From: Caballeronia sordidicola
GTDB taxonomy: Bacteria; Pseudomonadota; Gammaproteobacteria; Burkholderiales; Burkholderiaceae
Direction of reading: 5' to 3'
DNA length: 64,000 nt
NCBI RefSeq assembly: GCF_001544455.2
Contig: NZ_FCOC02000024.1
Coordinates: 1 to 64,000 of the forward strand
In this document: positions 46,498-55,398 of the stretch, piece after piece
Layout: the number at the start of each line of letters is the position of its first letter
How positions within the stretch are numbered: position 1 is the stretch's first letter
Translations under genes and position numbers: made by a program
The notes under the pieces: model-generated
Databases searched by the model: none
Told to the model about the DNA's origin: nothing
The model's input: the letters and a program-made list of their open reading frames with translations, nothing else

Positions 46498-48159
46498 ATG
46501 AAAACCCATATGGCCGCTTGCGGCTTATCTCTTCTCGCCGCGACTTTCTATGGCTGCGGCGGTTCGTCATCTTCGGATTCGGGCAGCACGCCGCCGCCCA
46601 CCGTCACCTCGTCTGCCGCGTGTTCCGCGCTGGGCGGGATGAAGATCGCGGCGGCGTCCATTGGCGCGCCCAGCAACGGCGCGACGGTAGCAAGTGCGAC
46701 GCTGGTGGCGGCGTCCGCCACCTCCGGCGAGTACTGTCAGGTGAACGGCACGATTGCTCCAGTCGATGCGACCGCGCCGAACATCAATTTCGAAGTCAAC
46801 CTTCCGACCGCATGGAACAACAAGGCGCTTCAGTATGGCGGCGGCGGCTTCGACGGCACGCTCATCACCGGACTTGCGGCGCTTGACATGGCGCCCTCGG
46901 GTTCATCCACACCGCTTGCCCGCGGCTACGTCACTTTCGGCGACGATTCGGGCCATCAGAGCAAGAGCATCACCGACGGTTCCTTTGCCGCCAACGACGA
47001 AGCGCTCGCCAACTACGGCGGCCTGACGCTCAAGAAAACACACGACGTCGCCCTGCTCCTGCTGAAGGCGCGTTACAACACGACGCCCACGAAAACCTAT
47101 TTCTTCGGCAGCTCGACCGGCGGCCGCGACGGCCTCACGGTAATCCAGCGCTGGCCGGCTGACTACGACGGCATTGTCGTGAATCGTCCCGCGCTCAACT
47201 ACACCGGCCTGCGGCTTTCGAACGTCGTGCTCGGCCGCGCGCTCTATCTGAACGGCGGTGCCGGCTGGCTCGACGTCAAAAAGACCGTGCTGCTGCAAAA
47301 CGCCGTAACCCAATCCTGCGATACGCTCGACGGCGTGGCGGACGGCATCATTTCCAACGTTGCCGCCTGCAAGTTGCAAGCGCCTGCCGTGCTCGCCGCC
47401 TTGCGTTGCGCGGCGGGAAAGGATACCGGCGATACCTGCCTCTCCGACGCGCAGATCGCAACCGTCAATACGATTGCTTCACCCATGCTGCTGCCCTACC
47501 CATTGGCAAACGGCGTCACCCGGTACGCCGGCTACAACATTCTTGCCGGATCGGTTTTTGCCGGCCCATACACCACGCGTGACTTCGGCACGTCTCCGAC
47601 ACCCGCCAACCCCGCCGGCAAGAACGACGCAAACCAGTGGGTCACCGGCGACCAATGGGTGAAGTACTTCATCACGCGCATTCCCACGTTCAATTCGCTC
47701 ACTTTCGATCCACTCAATCCGGGCACGTACCAGGCGCAGGTTCAGCAGGTTTCCGCTGAAAGCGATGCCACCAATCCCGATCTCTCGGCGTTCATTGCCA
47801 AAGGCGGCAAGGCAATCATCACCCACGGTCTCGCCGATGAAATCGTCAGCACTGACTCGTCGGTTGACTATTACAACGCTTTGGTGCAGAAGTTCGGCCA
47901 ATCCTCTGTCGATAATTTCGTGCGTTTCTACCTGATGCCGGGTGTCGGCCACGGCACCGGCCCGTTCCTGCCCCAAGTCGATTCGCTCGGAGCACTGGAA
48001 CAGTGGGTTGAAAACGGCACGGCTCCGGGCACGCTGACGATGTCCGATTCCACACCTGCCACACTCGGGCGTTCGCGACCGCTCTGCCGTTATCCGACGT
48101 GGCCGAAATACAATGGCGGCGATGTGAACTCGGCGACCAGTTTCACCTGCAGCCAGTAG
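46498..48159 (+). CDS. tannase/feruloyl-esterase family lipoprotein
   Basis: A 553-residue lipidated esterase of the tannase superfamily, which cleaves gallate or hydroxycinnamate esters. The signal peptide ends at FYG|C (C20), followed by a Ser-rich spacer. The nucleophile is S206 in FGSSTGG, and the likely acid and base are D447 (HGLADEIV) and H485 (PGVGHGTGP). In family members I recall, a cysteine just before the serine and one just after the histidine form a disulfide; here both are absent (S205, G486). It is the last gene of the transporter-hydrolase-esterase run. Confidence 0.88.
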   Translation: MKTHMAACGLSLLAATFYGCGGSSSSDSGSTPPPTVTSSAACSALGGMKIAAASIGAPSNGATVASATLVAASATSGEYCQVNGTIAPVDATAPNINFEVNLPTAWNNKALQYGGGGFDGTLITGLAALDMAPSGSSTPLARGYVTFGDDSGHQSKSITDGSFAANDEALANYGGLTLKKTHDVALLLLKARYNTTPTKTYFFGSSTGGRDGLTVIQRWPADYDGIVVNRPALNYTGLRLSNVVLGRALYLNGGAGWLDVKKTVLLQNAVTQSCDTLDGVADGIISNVAACKLQAPAVLAALRCAAGKDTGDTCLSDAQIATVNTIASPMLLPYPLANGVTRYAGYNILAGSVFAGPYTTRDFGTSPTPANPAGKNDANQWVTGDQWVKYFITRIPTFNSLTFDPLNPGTYQAQVQQVSAESDATNPDLSAFIAKGGKAIITHGLADEIVSTDSSVDYYNALVQKFGQSSVDNFVRFYLMPGVGHGTGPFLPQVDSLGALEQWVENGTAPGTLTMSDSTPATLGRSRPLCRYPTWPKYNGGDVNSATSFTCSQ

Positions 48160-48284
48160 CGAATCGGCAACGCAGGGGGAGGATGGGCCGCTTCGACGGC
48201 GACCCAAAAGCCATAGCTACCCAAGAGAAGCAATCGTTTTAGGCTCTGCTATAGTCTTTCCCATCCTCCCTTCCTGAATCTCGC

Positions 48285-49574
48285 GTGGACCACATTCCCT
48301 TATGGGCGCAAATTTGCGCCATTTTTCTGCTGCTGTTTTTCTCCGCTTTTTTCTCGATTTCCGAAACATCGATGATGGCGCTCAATCGCCATCGCCTCAA
48401 ACACCTCGCCAACCAGGGTTCGCTGCGCGCCCGCGTCACGCAAAACCTGCTTGCCAAGACCGATCAGCTGCTAAGCGTGATCCTGATCGGCAACAATCTG
48501 ATCAACACGATCATTCCGGTACTGACCACCTCCATTGCGCTGCGCACGTTCGGCCACGACAACGTGGTGCTGTCGATAGCGACCGGGATCGTGGCGTTCC
48601 TCATCATTGTGTTTGCGGAAATTGCGCCGAAGATTGTCGGTGCGACGTATCCGGAAAAAGTCGCGCTGCCGGCGAGCCTGATCCTTTCGCCGTTGATGCG
48701 CATAGCCCGGCCGCTCGTCTGGTTCGTCAACCTGTTCGCAAACGGCGTGCTGCGCGTGCTGCATATCAATACGAAAGGCGGCCGCGACCAGCGGCTTTCC
48801 ACAGAAGAGCTGCGCACAGTCGTGCTGGAATCCGGCAACTTCATGCCGACCAAGCACCGGAGCATCCTGCTCAATCTCTTCGACCTCGAAAACATCACGG
48901 TTGACGACGTGATGATTCCGCGCCGCCGGATAGAAGCGCTGGATTTCGATGCCCCTTTCGACACAATCCTGCACCAGCTCGAAACCTGTTACCACAACAA
49001 GCTGGTCGTCTATCAAGGCGATATAGATCGCGTGCTCGGCGTGCTGCATGTGAGAAAGACGCTCTCGGCGCTGCACAATCAGGAGTTCGAACGCGAGACC
49101 TTGCGCGAATTGCTGGCCGAGCCGTACTTCGTTCCCGCCGGTACGCCCGTGTTTCAGCAATTGCAGTTTTTCCAGGAAAGCCGCCACCGCATTGCAGTTG
49201 TGGTGAACGAATACGGCGAGTTGCAAGGGTTGGTCACGCCGGAAGACATCATAGAAGAGTTGATTGGCGAGTTCACCACGACCATTCCGCGCGGCGCCGG
49301 TTCGCGTGGAGGCTGGGACGAAAACGGCGAGTGCATCGTGGCCGGCAGCATGCCGCTGCGGGAACTGAACCGCTGGCTCAAGCTGACACTGCCCACCGAC
49401 GGCCCGAAGACGCTGAACGGGCTGATCCTCGAAGTGCTGGAAGAAATCCCCGATGGCGACGTGAGCGTGCGCATTGCAGGCGTGCACTTCGAAGTAATGC
49501 GCAGCGACGACCAGGCGATTCGCACCGTGAAAATATTCAATCCACAGGGCGTATTGCCGAAGAAAAAAAAGTAG
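48285..49574 (+). CDS. CorC/HlyC-type transporter (CNNM/DUF21 plus CBS domains)
   Basis: A 429-residue membrane protein of the YfjD/CorB group. The DUF21 domain (residues 1-180) has three or four helices with FSISETSMMALNRHRLKHLA and GNNLINTIIPVL. A pair of CBS domains follows (about 205-330), then a CorC_HlyC domain (GEFTTTIPR, GSMPLRELNRWL). Relatives act in magnesium or cobalt efflux. The start is GTG at 48285. It is a single gene opening the cluster that leads to pilBCD. Confidence 0.9.
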   Translation: MDHIPLWAQICAIFLLLFFSAFFSISETSMMALNRHRLKHLANQGSLRARVTQNLLAKTDQLLSVILIGNNLINTIIPVLTTSIALRTFGHDNVVLSIATGIVAFLIIVFAEIAPKIVGATYPEKVALPASLILSPLMRIARPLVWFVNLFANGVLRVLHINTKGGRDQRLSTEELRTVVLESGNFMPTKHRSILLNLFDLENITVDDVMIPRRRIEALDFDAPFDTILHQLETCYHNKLVVYQGDIDRVLGVLHVRKTLSALHNQEFERETLRELLAEPYFVPAGTPVFQQLQFFQESRHRIAVVVNEYGELQGLVTPEDIIEELIGEFTTTIPRGAGSRGGWDENGECIVAGSMPLRELNRWLKLTLPTDGPKTLNGLILEVLEEIPDGDVSVRIAGVHFEVMRSDDQAIRTVKIFNPQGVLPKKKK

Positions 49575-49665
49575 AAGAAATGGCTGCATCATGGTTGCTA
49601 CGGCATGGGGTTTCGAGTTGCACTAGCCTGCCTTGTTTTGCAGGGTTTGCGTCGCCGGCGGCTTC

Positions 49666-49725
49666 GCGTTGGCCATTCGGCCTGGTTTTTCGCGTGTCTG
49701 AGCGTTAGCCATTCGGCCTAGTTTT
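49666..49725. repeat. 24-bp imperfect direct repeat, 36-bp period
   Basis: GCGTTGGCCATTCGGCCTGG plus TTTT (49666-49689) recurs as GCGTTAGCCATTCGGCCTAG plus TTTT (49702-49725), differing at two G/A positions. It lies between the CorC-like gene and pilB, whose start is 54 bases beyond. Confidence 0.7.
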
Positions 49726-49779
49726 AATCGATGGCGTACGCGGTCATGATCGGGACATACCGTTCAACGAGCCACGCCC

Positions 49780-50994
49780 ATGCCGTCCTCCCTGCCTGTC
49801 ACCTTTTCCAGACCGCCGCCGCAGTTCAGCGCCCGTCCCGTCGAAGTTATCGCCGAGGCAGACAGTGCGCCCGCGGTTGCATTGCTCACCGACACCCTGC
49901 GTGAAGCCGCGGCGCGCGGCGCATCTGATATCCACATCGAACCCGGCGAACACGAATGGCGGATTCGCCTGCGTATCGACGGTGCACTGCACACCTATCT
50001 CACGCCGCCGCGCCACTTGCGGGACGCCTTCACCACGCGCATCAAAGTGCTCGCCCGGATGGACATTGCGGAGCGGCGTGTGCCTCAGGACGGGCGCCTG
50101 CGGCTACCGCTCGCCAATGGAAACCTGGAGGATTATCGAGTCAATTCACTGCCGGTGCTGTTCGGTGAGAAGCTCGTCTTGCGCCGGCTGGATTCGCTGC
50201 CCAAGGATCTGTCTCTGGCCGCGCTAGGACTTACTAGCAACCAGCAGAAGACCATCAAGGCTGCCATCCACGCGCCACACGGTCTCGTGCTTGTCACGGG
50301 ACCAACTGGTAGCGGCAAGACCTTGTCGCTGTATTGCTTCCTGCAAATGCTCAACGCCGAATCGCGCAACGTGTGCTCGGTTGAAGATCCCGCTGAAATT
50401 CAGCTCGCGGGCATCAATCAGGTCAGCGTTCGGGAGAAAGCCGGACTTACTTTTGCCGTGGCGTTGCGAGCGTTCATGCGGCAGGATCCGGACGTGATCA
50501 TGGTCGGGGAAATCCGCGACGCCGAGACTGCCGATGTCGCCGTGAAGGCGGCGCAAACCGGGCACCTGGTGCTCTCGACGCTGCATACAAACGACGCGCC
50601 CTCCGCCATCGCGCGACTGCTCGATATCGGTATTGCGCCATACAACCTCGCCTCTGCGCTCAAGCTCATCACGGCTCAGCGACTCGTGCGCCGGCTTTGT
50701 GAAGCGTGCCGCGTGCAGTCCGAGTTCGAACTGGAGCCGGGCTTCCGTCCGTTCGAACCACGCGGCTGCGCTACGTGTCACGGCATTGGGTATCGCGGGC
50801 GTGTTGGCGTTCACCAACTCATGCCCGTCTCGGATGCACTGCGCGAATTGATCGTGGCTCGCGCCGCTACTCACGGCATTACGCGGCAGGCGCAAAGCGA
50901 AGGCATGCCGAGCCTGCGCGAAGCTGCTTTCGCCCGAGTGCGAGAAGGCGTCACAAGCGTGGCAGAAGCAGCCGGTGCGACGGAGGTCAACTGA
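49780..50994 (+). CDS. pilB: type IV pilus / type II secretion ATPase, N-terminally short PilB
   Basis: A 404-residue hexameric motor that powers pilus extension. The N2 domain (ASDIHIEPGEHEWRIRLRIDGALH) is followed by Walker A GPTGSGKT (about residue 180), Asp box, Walker B VGEIRDAETADVA, His box TLHTNDA, and a zinc site with CEAC and CATC. Typical PilB is about 560 residues, and the N-terminal GSPII_E_N domain (about 150 residues) is missing. No trace of it is seen in the 205 bp upstream. The last base of the stop is the first of pilC (TGATG). Confidence 0.88.
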   Translation: MPSSLPVTFSRPPPQFSARPVEVIAEADSAPAVALLTDTLREAAARGASDIHIEPGEHEWRIRLRIDGALHTYLTPPRHLRDAFTTRIKVLARMDIAERRVPQDGRLRLPLANGNLEDYRVNSLPVLFGEKLVLRRLDSLPKDLSLAALGLTSNQQKTIKAAIHAPHGLVLVTGPTGSGKTLSLYCFLQMLNAESRNVCSVEDPAEIQLAGINQVSVREKAGLTFAVALRAFMRQDPDVIMVGEIRDAETADVAVKAAQTGHLVLSTLHTNDAPSAIARLLDIGIAPYNLASALKLITAQRLVRRLCEACRVQSEFELEPGFRPFEPRGCATCHGIGYRGRVGVHQLMPVSDALRELIVARAATHGITRQAQSEGMPSLREAAFARVREGVTSVAEAAGATEVN

Positions 50995-52202
50995 TGCAAC
51001 CATCCCAGCCATCAGATGCGCGCTTCAGATGGCGAGGCATCGACGCCACCGGTGCGAACAAACGAGGCAAGACCATCGCCACGGACGCCACGGCGGCGCG
51101 CGCCGCCCTTAAACGCAATGGCGTAACGGCGCTGGAACTCACTAGATTGGGACCAGCACCGCCGCCCAAGGCCCGGCCCACCGATGTCACCCTTTTCACC
51201 CGGCAACTCGCCGGCTTGCTGCGCGCAGGACTGCCGCTCGCGCCATGTCTGGACCTTATTGCGCAGACACCTTCGCGCGGCGGCTTGCCGCGCATTGTCG
51301 GATCGGTCGAGCGGGACATCACGCGAGGTATTGCCTTTTCAGACGCGCTGGCGCGTCATCCGGCATGCTTCAACGCGCTGTACTGCCAACTGGTATCAGT
51401 CGGTGAAATGGCCGGCGCGCTGCCGACCGTGCTCGCGCGCCTCGCGGAAGATCGCGAGCGAGCCGGCGCCCAGCGCGCGAAGCTGCGTGCCGCGCTCACC
51501 TATCCGGTCGCCGTGCTGCTGCTCTCTCTTGCGATTACGGCGGGATTGCTGATCGGCGTGGTGCCGACCTTCAAAACGATCTTCGACGGTTTCGGTGCGA
51601 AGCTGCCGGCACCCACGCTCTTTGTGCTGGCGTTATCGGATGGCGTTGCGCGCTGGAGCGTGCCGTTCGCGCTCTTTTGCATGATCTCCGTGGCAATGTT
51701 CAAGCGGCTGTTGCAACAGGTGCCTTCAATCCGCAGCGTGTTTGACCGCGCCGTGCTGAAGTTGCCGCTTGCGGGTTCGCTGCTGCGTGCGCTCGCCGTT
51801 GCCCGATGGAGCCGCGCGCTCGGCACGTTGCTCGCGGCTGGAACGCCGTTATCCGATGCTTTTGATTCCTTGTCGAATGCCACGGGAAACCGCATCTTCG
51901 ATACCGCCACCACCGAGATCGCCGGACGGCTTCGGCGTGGCGAACGCCTGGCCGCCGCCATGCGCGCGGCTGGCTGCTTTCCGCCGGATGTCGTACAGCC
52001 AATAGCAGTCGCCGAGGAGTCCGGATCACTGGACGCCATGCTGCTCGATCTGGCTACACTGGGCGACCGTCAGGTCGACGAACAGACAAGCGCTTTCGCG
52101 AGCTTGTGCGAACCAGTGGTGATCGTCGTGCTTGGCGCGCTGGTGGGCGGCCTTGTTGTGGCGATGTATCTTCCAATCGTGCAGCTCGGGAATGTGGTGT
52201 AG
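50994..52202 (+). CDS. pilC: type IV pilus inner-membrane assembly protein
   Basis: A 402-residue platform protein that anchors the PilB motor. It has two GspF domains, the first with FTRQLAGLLRAGLPLAPCLDLI and the second with WSRALGTLLAAGTPLSDAFDSL, and three hydrophobic segments (for example YPVAVLLLSLAITAGLLIGVVPTF). The ATG overlaps the pilB stop by one base. The open frame to 50706 overlapping pilB is rejected. No pilin gene is found in the window. Confidence 0.93.
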   Translation: MQPSQPSDARFRWRGIDATGANKRGKTIATDATAARAALKRNGVTALELTRLGPAPPPKARPTDVTLFTRQLAGLLRAGLPLAPCLDLIAQTPSRGGLPRIVGSVERDITRGIAFSDALARHPACFNALYCQLVSVGEMAGALPTVLARLAEDRERAGAQRAKLRAALTYPVAVLLLSLAITAGLLIGVVPTFKTIFDGFGAKLPAPTLFVLALSDGVARWSVPFALFCMISVAMFKRLLQQVPSIRSVFDRAVLKLPLAGSLLRALAVARWSRALGTLLAAGTPLSDAFDSLSNATGNRIFDTATTEIAGRLRRGERLAAAMRAAGCFPPDVVQPIAVAEESGSLDAMLLDLATLGDRQVDEQTSAFASLCEPVVIVVLGALVGGLVVAMYLPIVQLGNVV

Positions 52203-52241
52203 GTGGTGTAGGATCGCAGCCGAATTCAACCCAGGAGAGTC

Positions 52242-53141
52242 ATGCATCCCTCGTATCAGGCGGAGTTTTCAGGCCGCTATCTCGACGCTTACGGTTCCGC
52301 TTTCGGCGCACTGCCGCTCGCGGCGCAGTATGGTTTCGCGATCGTGTTCGGGCTCGTGATCGGCAGCTTCCTGACCGTCGTCGTGCACAGGTTGCCGATC
52401 ATGCTGGAACGCGCGTGGCGCGCGGAAGCCGCCATTGAAAGCGATTTAGAAGACAAGCCGGCGCAACGCTACAACCTTGCCGTGCCGCGTAGCGCCTGCC
52501 CGCATTGCGGCCATGTGCTGCGCCCCTGGGAGAACATTCCGGTCGTGAGTTATGTGCTGCTGCGTGGCCGTTGCGCCAAGTGCGGCGCGCGCGTGAGCGC
52601 ACGCTATCCGCTGACGGAGCTTGCGACCGCGCTGCTCGCCGCGCTTTCGCTTTTTGCGTTCGGTCCAACATGGATCGCGCTCGCGGCGTTCGGCCTGTGC
52701 GCCACGTTGCTCGCCATGAGCCTGATCGACTTCGATACCCGCTATCTTCCCGACTCGCTCACGTTGCCGCTGCTGTGGGCAGGCCTGATTGTCAATCTCG
52801 ACGACACAGCGTTCGTCCCGCTGCACGAAGCGGTGATCGGCGCGATCGCGGGTTATCTGTTTCTATGGTGCGTATATTGGCTGTTCCGGCTCGTACGCGG
52901 CGTAGAAGGAATGGGCTATGGCGATTTCAAGCTGCTCGCCGCGCTCGGCGCATGGCTAGGTTGGGAAGCGCTGCCGCAGATCGTGCTGGTATCGGCGCTT
53001 GCGGGCGCTGTCTTTGGACTCGTGGCTACCGGCATAGGCAAGATGCGTTTCGAGGAACCGCTTCCGTTCGGGCCATTTCTTGCAGCCGGTGGCGCAATCA
53101 CGTTGTTCTTCGGCACGCCGTTCTACACGCTGTTCGGATAA
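52242..53141 (+). CDS. pilD: prepilin peptidase / N-methyltransferase
   Basis: A 299-residue membrane aspartyl protease that cleaves and methylates type IV prepilins. The cytoplasmic zinc region has two pairs, CPHCG and CAKCG, about 37 residues apart. The catalytic aspartates are in [11 protein letters not shown] and the GxGD motif [10 protein letters not shown]. Eight hydrophobic helices are visible. It is 39 bp after pilC and 16 bp before coaE, an order conserved in beta- and gamma-proteobacteria. Confidence 0.95.
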   Translation: MHPSYQAEFSGRYLDAYGSAFGALPLAAQYGFAIVFGLVIGSFLTVVVHRLPIMLERAWRAEAAIESDLEDKPAQRYNLAVPRSACPHCGHVLRPWENIPVVSYVLLRGRCAKCGARVSARYPLTELATALLAALSLFAFGPTWIALAAFGLCATLLAMSLIDFDTRYLPDSLTLPLLWAGLIVNLDDTAFVPLHEAVIGAIAGYLFLWCVYWLFRLVRGVEGMGYGDFKLLAALGAWLGWEALPQIVLVSALAGAVFGLVATGIGKMRFEEPLPFGPFLAAGGAITLFFGTPFYTLFG

Positions 53142-53157
53142 AGAGAGGAGTCGCGAG

Positions 53158-53781
53158 ATGTTCAGCATCGGCTTGACGGGCGGGATTGGTAGCGGCAAGA
53201 CGACCGTGGCGGATATGTTCGCGGCGCACGGAGTCGCGATCATCGATTCCGACGTGATCGCGCATCGGATCACAGCACCCGGAGGCGTCGCCATGCCGCT
53301 GATCGAAAGTGCGTTCGGCCCTGAGTTTGTCGCCGCCGATGGCTCCATGGATCGCGCGAAGATGCGTGCCCGCGTATTCACCGATCCCGCCGCGAAAGCC
53401 CAGCTCGAATCCATCACGCATCCGCTGATCCGCGCAGAAAGCGAGCGGCAGCGCAGCGAAGCGCCCGGTGCGTATCACATCGTCGTGGTGCCGTTGCTGA
53501 TCGAAGCGGGAGCGCGGGCCAGACACGTCGACCGGATTCTCGTTGTCGATTGCCCCGTGGAAACTCAGATCGAACGCGTGATCCAGCGTAATGGCTTCGA
53601 GCGGGAACAGGTCGAAGCCATCATCGCCCGTCAGGCAACGCGGGAAGCACGGCTCGCTGCGGCTGACGACGTCGTGGTCAACGACTGCGCTGCCACGCTG
53701 GAAAAATTGCAGCGCGAGGTCGACGTTTTGCATGGGCGCTATATCGAGATGGCAGCGCGGGCGAGCAAGCCGCGTTCCTAG
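53158..53781 (+). CDS. coaE: dephospho-CoA kinase
   Basis: A 207-residue enzyme that phosphorylates dephospho-CoA in the last step of CoA synthesis. The P-loop [14 protein letters not shown] is at the N-terminus, followed by [12 protein letters not shown] and the lid region [21 protein letters not shown]. The ATG at 53158 has GAGAGGAG seven bases upstream; the longer frame into pilD is rejected. It is probably co-transcribed with pilD. Confidence 0.95.
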   Translation: MFSIGLTGGIGSGKTTVADMFAAHGVAIIDSDVIAHRITAPGGVAMPLIESAFGPEFVAADGSMDRAKMRARVFTDPAAKAQLESITHPLIRAESERQRSEAPGAYHIVVVPLLIEAGARARHVDRILVVDCPVETQIERVIQRNGFEREQVEAIIARQATREARLAAADDVVVNDCAATLEKLQREVDVLHGRYIEMAARASKPRS

Positions 53782-53884
53782 CAAGTGCATGCAACGCGTT
53801 CGAATTCCTCATCATCGGCGCTGAAAACGGGCATCGGATGCGATTCAACGTGGAGATTTGCCTGGGGTTTGATGCGGCATTAGA

Positions 53885-53941
53885 ATGTCCTCACTTTCTG
53901 CAATCGAAACTTTCGACCCACGCCGAGGCGAGCGCGCTTGA
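53885..53941 (+). CDS. possible 18-codon upstream ORF overlapping the zapD start
   Basis: ATG TCC TCA ... GCT TGA encodes an 18-residue peptide starting [18 protein letters not shown]. Its TGA (53939-53941) overlaps the TTG start of zapD (53938-53940) in a TTGA arrangement. It could couple translation or be chance. No Shine-Dalgarno sequence is clear. Confidence 0.25.
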   Translation: MSSLSAIETFDPRRGERA

Positions 53942-54693
53942 TCCTTTACGAGTACCCCTTCAACGAGCGAATCAGGACGCTGCTGCGTCTCGAAGATCTT
54001 TTCGAGCGCTTCACCTTCTTTCTGACTCAAGAAGACCCGCGCGAACACCACGCTGCTTTGACCACGCTGTTCGAGATTGCTGAAGTCGCGGGCCGTACGG
54101 ACCTCAAGGCCGATCTGATGAAAGAGCTGGAGCGGCAACGCCAGACGCTCGCGCCGTTCCGGGGAAACCCCGGGATCGAGCAGGAGGCGCTGGAGTCGGT
54201 GCTCGGTGAGATCGAACAGACGCTGGCGGGACTTGGCCAGATGCAGGGCAAGACAGGCCAGCATCTCGCGGACAACGAATGGCTCGCCAGCATTCGCAGC
54301 AGGACGATCATTCCCGGAGGAACGTGCCGCTTCGATCTGCCGTCGTATTTTGCGTGGCAGCAATGCCCGGCCGAGCAGCGCCGCGGGGATATTGCGAAGT
54401 GGGTCACGCCCATGCTGCCTTTGCGTGACGCGGCCACCATCGTGCTGCGCCTCGCGCGCGAATCGGGGCAGGCATCGAAGGTAATGGCCATGCAGGGCAG
54501 CTATCAGCAGATGCTGTCGGGCCGGACATATCAACTGATGCAGGTCCGCGTGCCGTCGGATACGCGCCTGATTCCCGAGGCCAGCGCGAACAAATACATG
54601 CTTTGGGTACGCTTCACGGTGCAGGACGGTGACTTGAGGCCGCGTGCCGTCGACGCAGACATTCCATTTCACCTGACACTGTGCAGTCTTTAA
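53938..54693 (+). CDS. zapD: cell division protein ZapD (Z-ring bundling)
   Basis: A 251-residue protein that binds the FtsZ C-terminal tail and cross-links filaments. It begins [24 protein letters not shown], the family N-terminus, and includes the C-terminal beta domain ([12 protein letters not shown] to [12 protein letters not shown]). The only start compatible with the homology is TTG at 53938, with GAGG upstream. Genomic order coaE-zapD-yacG is conserved. FtsZ, its partner, is at the right edge of this window. Confidence 0.93.
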   Translation: MILYEYPFNERIRTLLRLEDLFERFTFFLTQEDPREHHAALTTLFEIAEVAGRTDLKADLMKELERQRQTLAPFRGNPGIEQEALESVLGEIEQTLAGLGQMQGKTGQHLADNEWLASIRSRTIIPGGTCRFDLPSYFAWQQCPAEQRRGDIAKWVTPMLPLRDAATIVLRLARESGQASKVMAMQGSYQQMLSGRTYQLMQVRVPSDTRLIPEASANKYMLWVRFTVQDGDLRPRAVDADIPFHLTLCSL

Positions 54694-54750
54694 ATCGGGT
54701 TAAAAACCCTCATTTACTGAACTCAACCTTTATCAGATCCGCACTGCCTA

Positions 54751-54942
54751 ATGACTACCATCGTTAAATGCCCGACTTGCGCAAAGGACGTACGCTGGGT
54801 TCCGGAAAGCCGGTTCCGCCCGTTTTGTTCAGACCGTTGCAAGCAAATCGATCTTGGTGCGTGGGCGACCGAGAAGTACAAGATCGGCGGCGGTCAGCAG
54901 GACACGCCGCCAGACGATGATTCTTATAGCGGCCTGAACTGA
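54751..54942 (+). CDS. yacG: DNA gyrase inhibitor YacG (small zinc protein)
   Basis: A 63-residue zinc-finger protein. The cysteines CPTC and [15 protein letters not shown] bind one zinc. In E. coli it binds GyrB and blocks DNA binding. The tail is acidic. It starts 57 bp after zapD and ends 18 bp from the convergent Nudix gene. Confidence 0.95.
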   Translation: MTTIVKCPTCAKDVRWVPESRFRPFCSDRCKQIDLGAWATEKYKIGGGQQDTPPDDDSYSGLN

Positions 54943-54960
54943 TACCAGCGCACGAGCCGC

Positions 54961-55398
54961 TTAAACTGCTTCCGCCGCGAGCCATTCGAGCACTGGAATG
55001 GCTGCGGGCAGCAACGGCGCCACATCGGCGGGAAGATGCTGCCAGGCAAGCGCCTGACCTTCCCGGCCAGCCGGTTCACCGTTCCACGCCGTCACCTTGC
55101 AGAAGTAAAGCCGCACGTATGCGTGGGGATAGTCATGCTCCAGCGTCCGCCAGCGCTCGCAAGCAGTGACATCGATACCCAATTCCTCGTGCAACTCCCG
55201 CACGAGCGCTGCCTCAACGCTTTCGCCAGTCTCCAGCTTCCCGCCCGGAAACTCCCAGTAACCTTCGTACGGTTTGCCTTCCGGACGCTGCGCCAACAGG
55301 TAACGGCCGTCCGGCTGGACAAGCACGCCGACCGCCACGTCCGTAACCTTGCGCCCGTCAGGCGCCGTGCCCGAAGAACCCGCGTCCAGGAGGGTCAT
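54961..55398 (-). CDS. MutT-like Nudix hydrolase (8-oxo-dGTP diphosphatase type)
   Basis: A 145-residue Nudix enzyme. The Nudix box lies in GGKLETGESVEAALVREL followed by HEELGI, with the MutT-like AVGVLVQPDGRYLLAQRPEG before it and a C-terminal LPADVAPLLPAAIPVLEWL. Likely task is hydrolysis of oxidised dGTP. The start MTLLDAGSS at 55398 overlaps the preceding ATPase stop by ATGA, which decides against the longer frame to 55590. Confidence 0.9.
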   Translation of the reverse strand: MTLLDAGSSGTAPDGRKVTDVAVGVLVQPDGRYLLAQRPEGKPYEGYWEFPGGKLETGESVEAALVRELHEELGIDVTACERWRTLEHDYPHAYVRLYFCKVTAWNGEPAGREGQALAWQHLPADVAPLLPAAIPVLEWLAAEAV

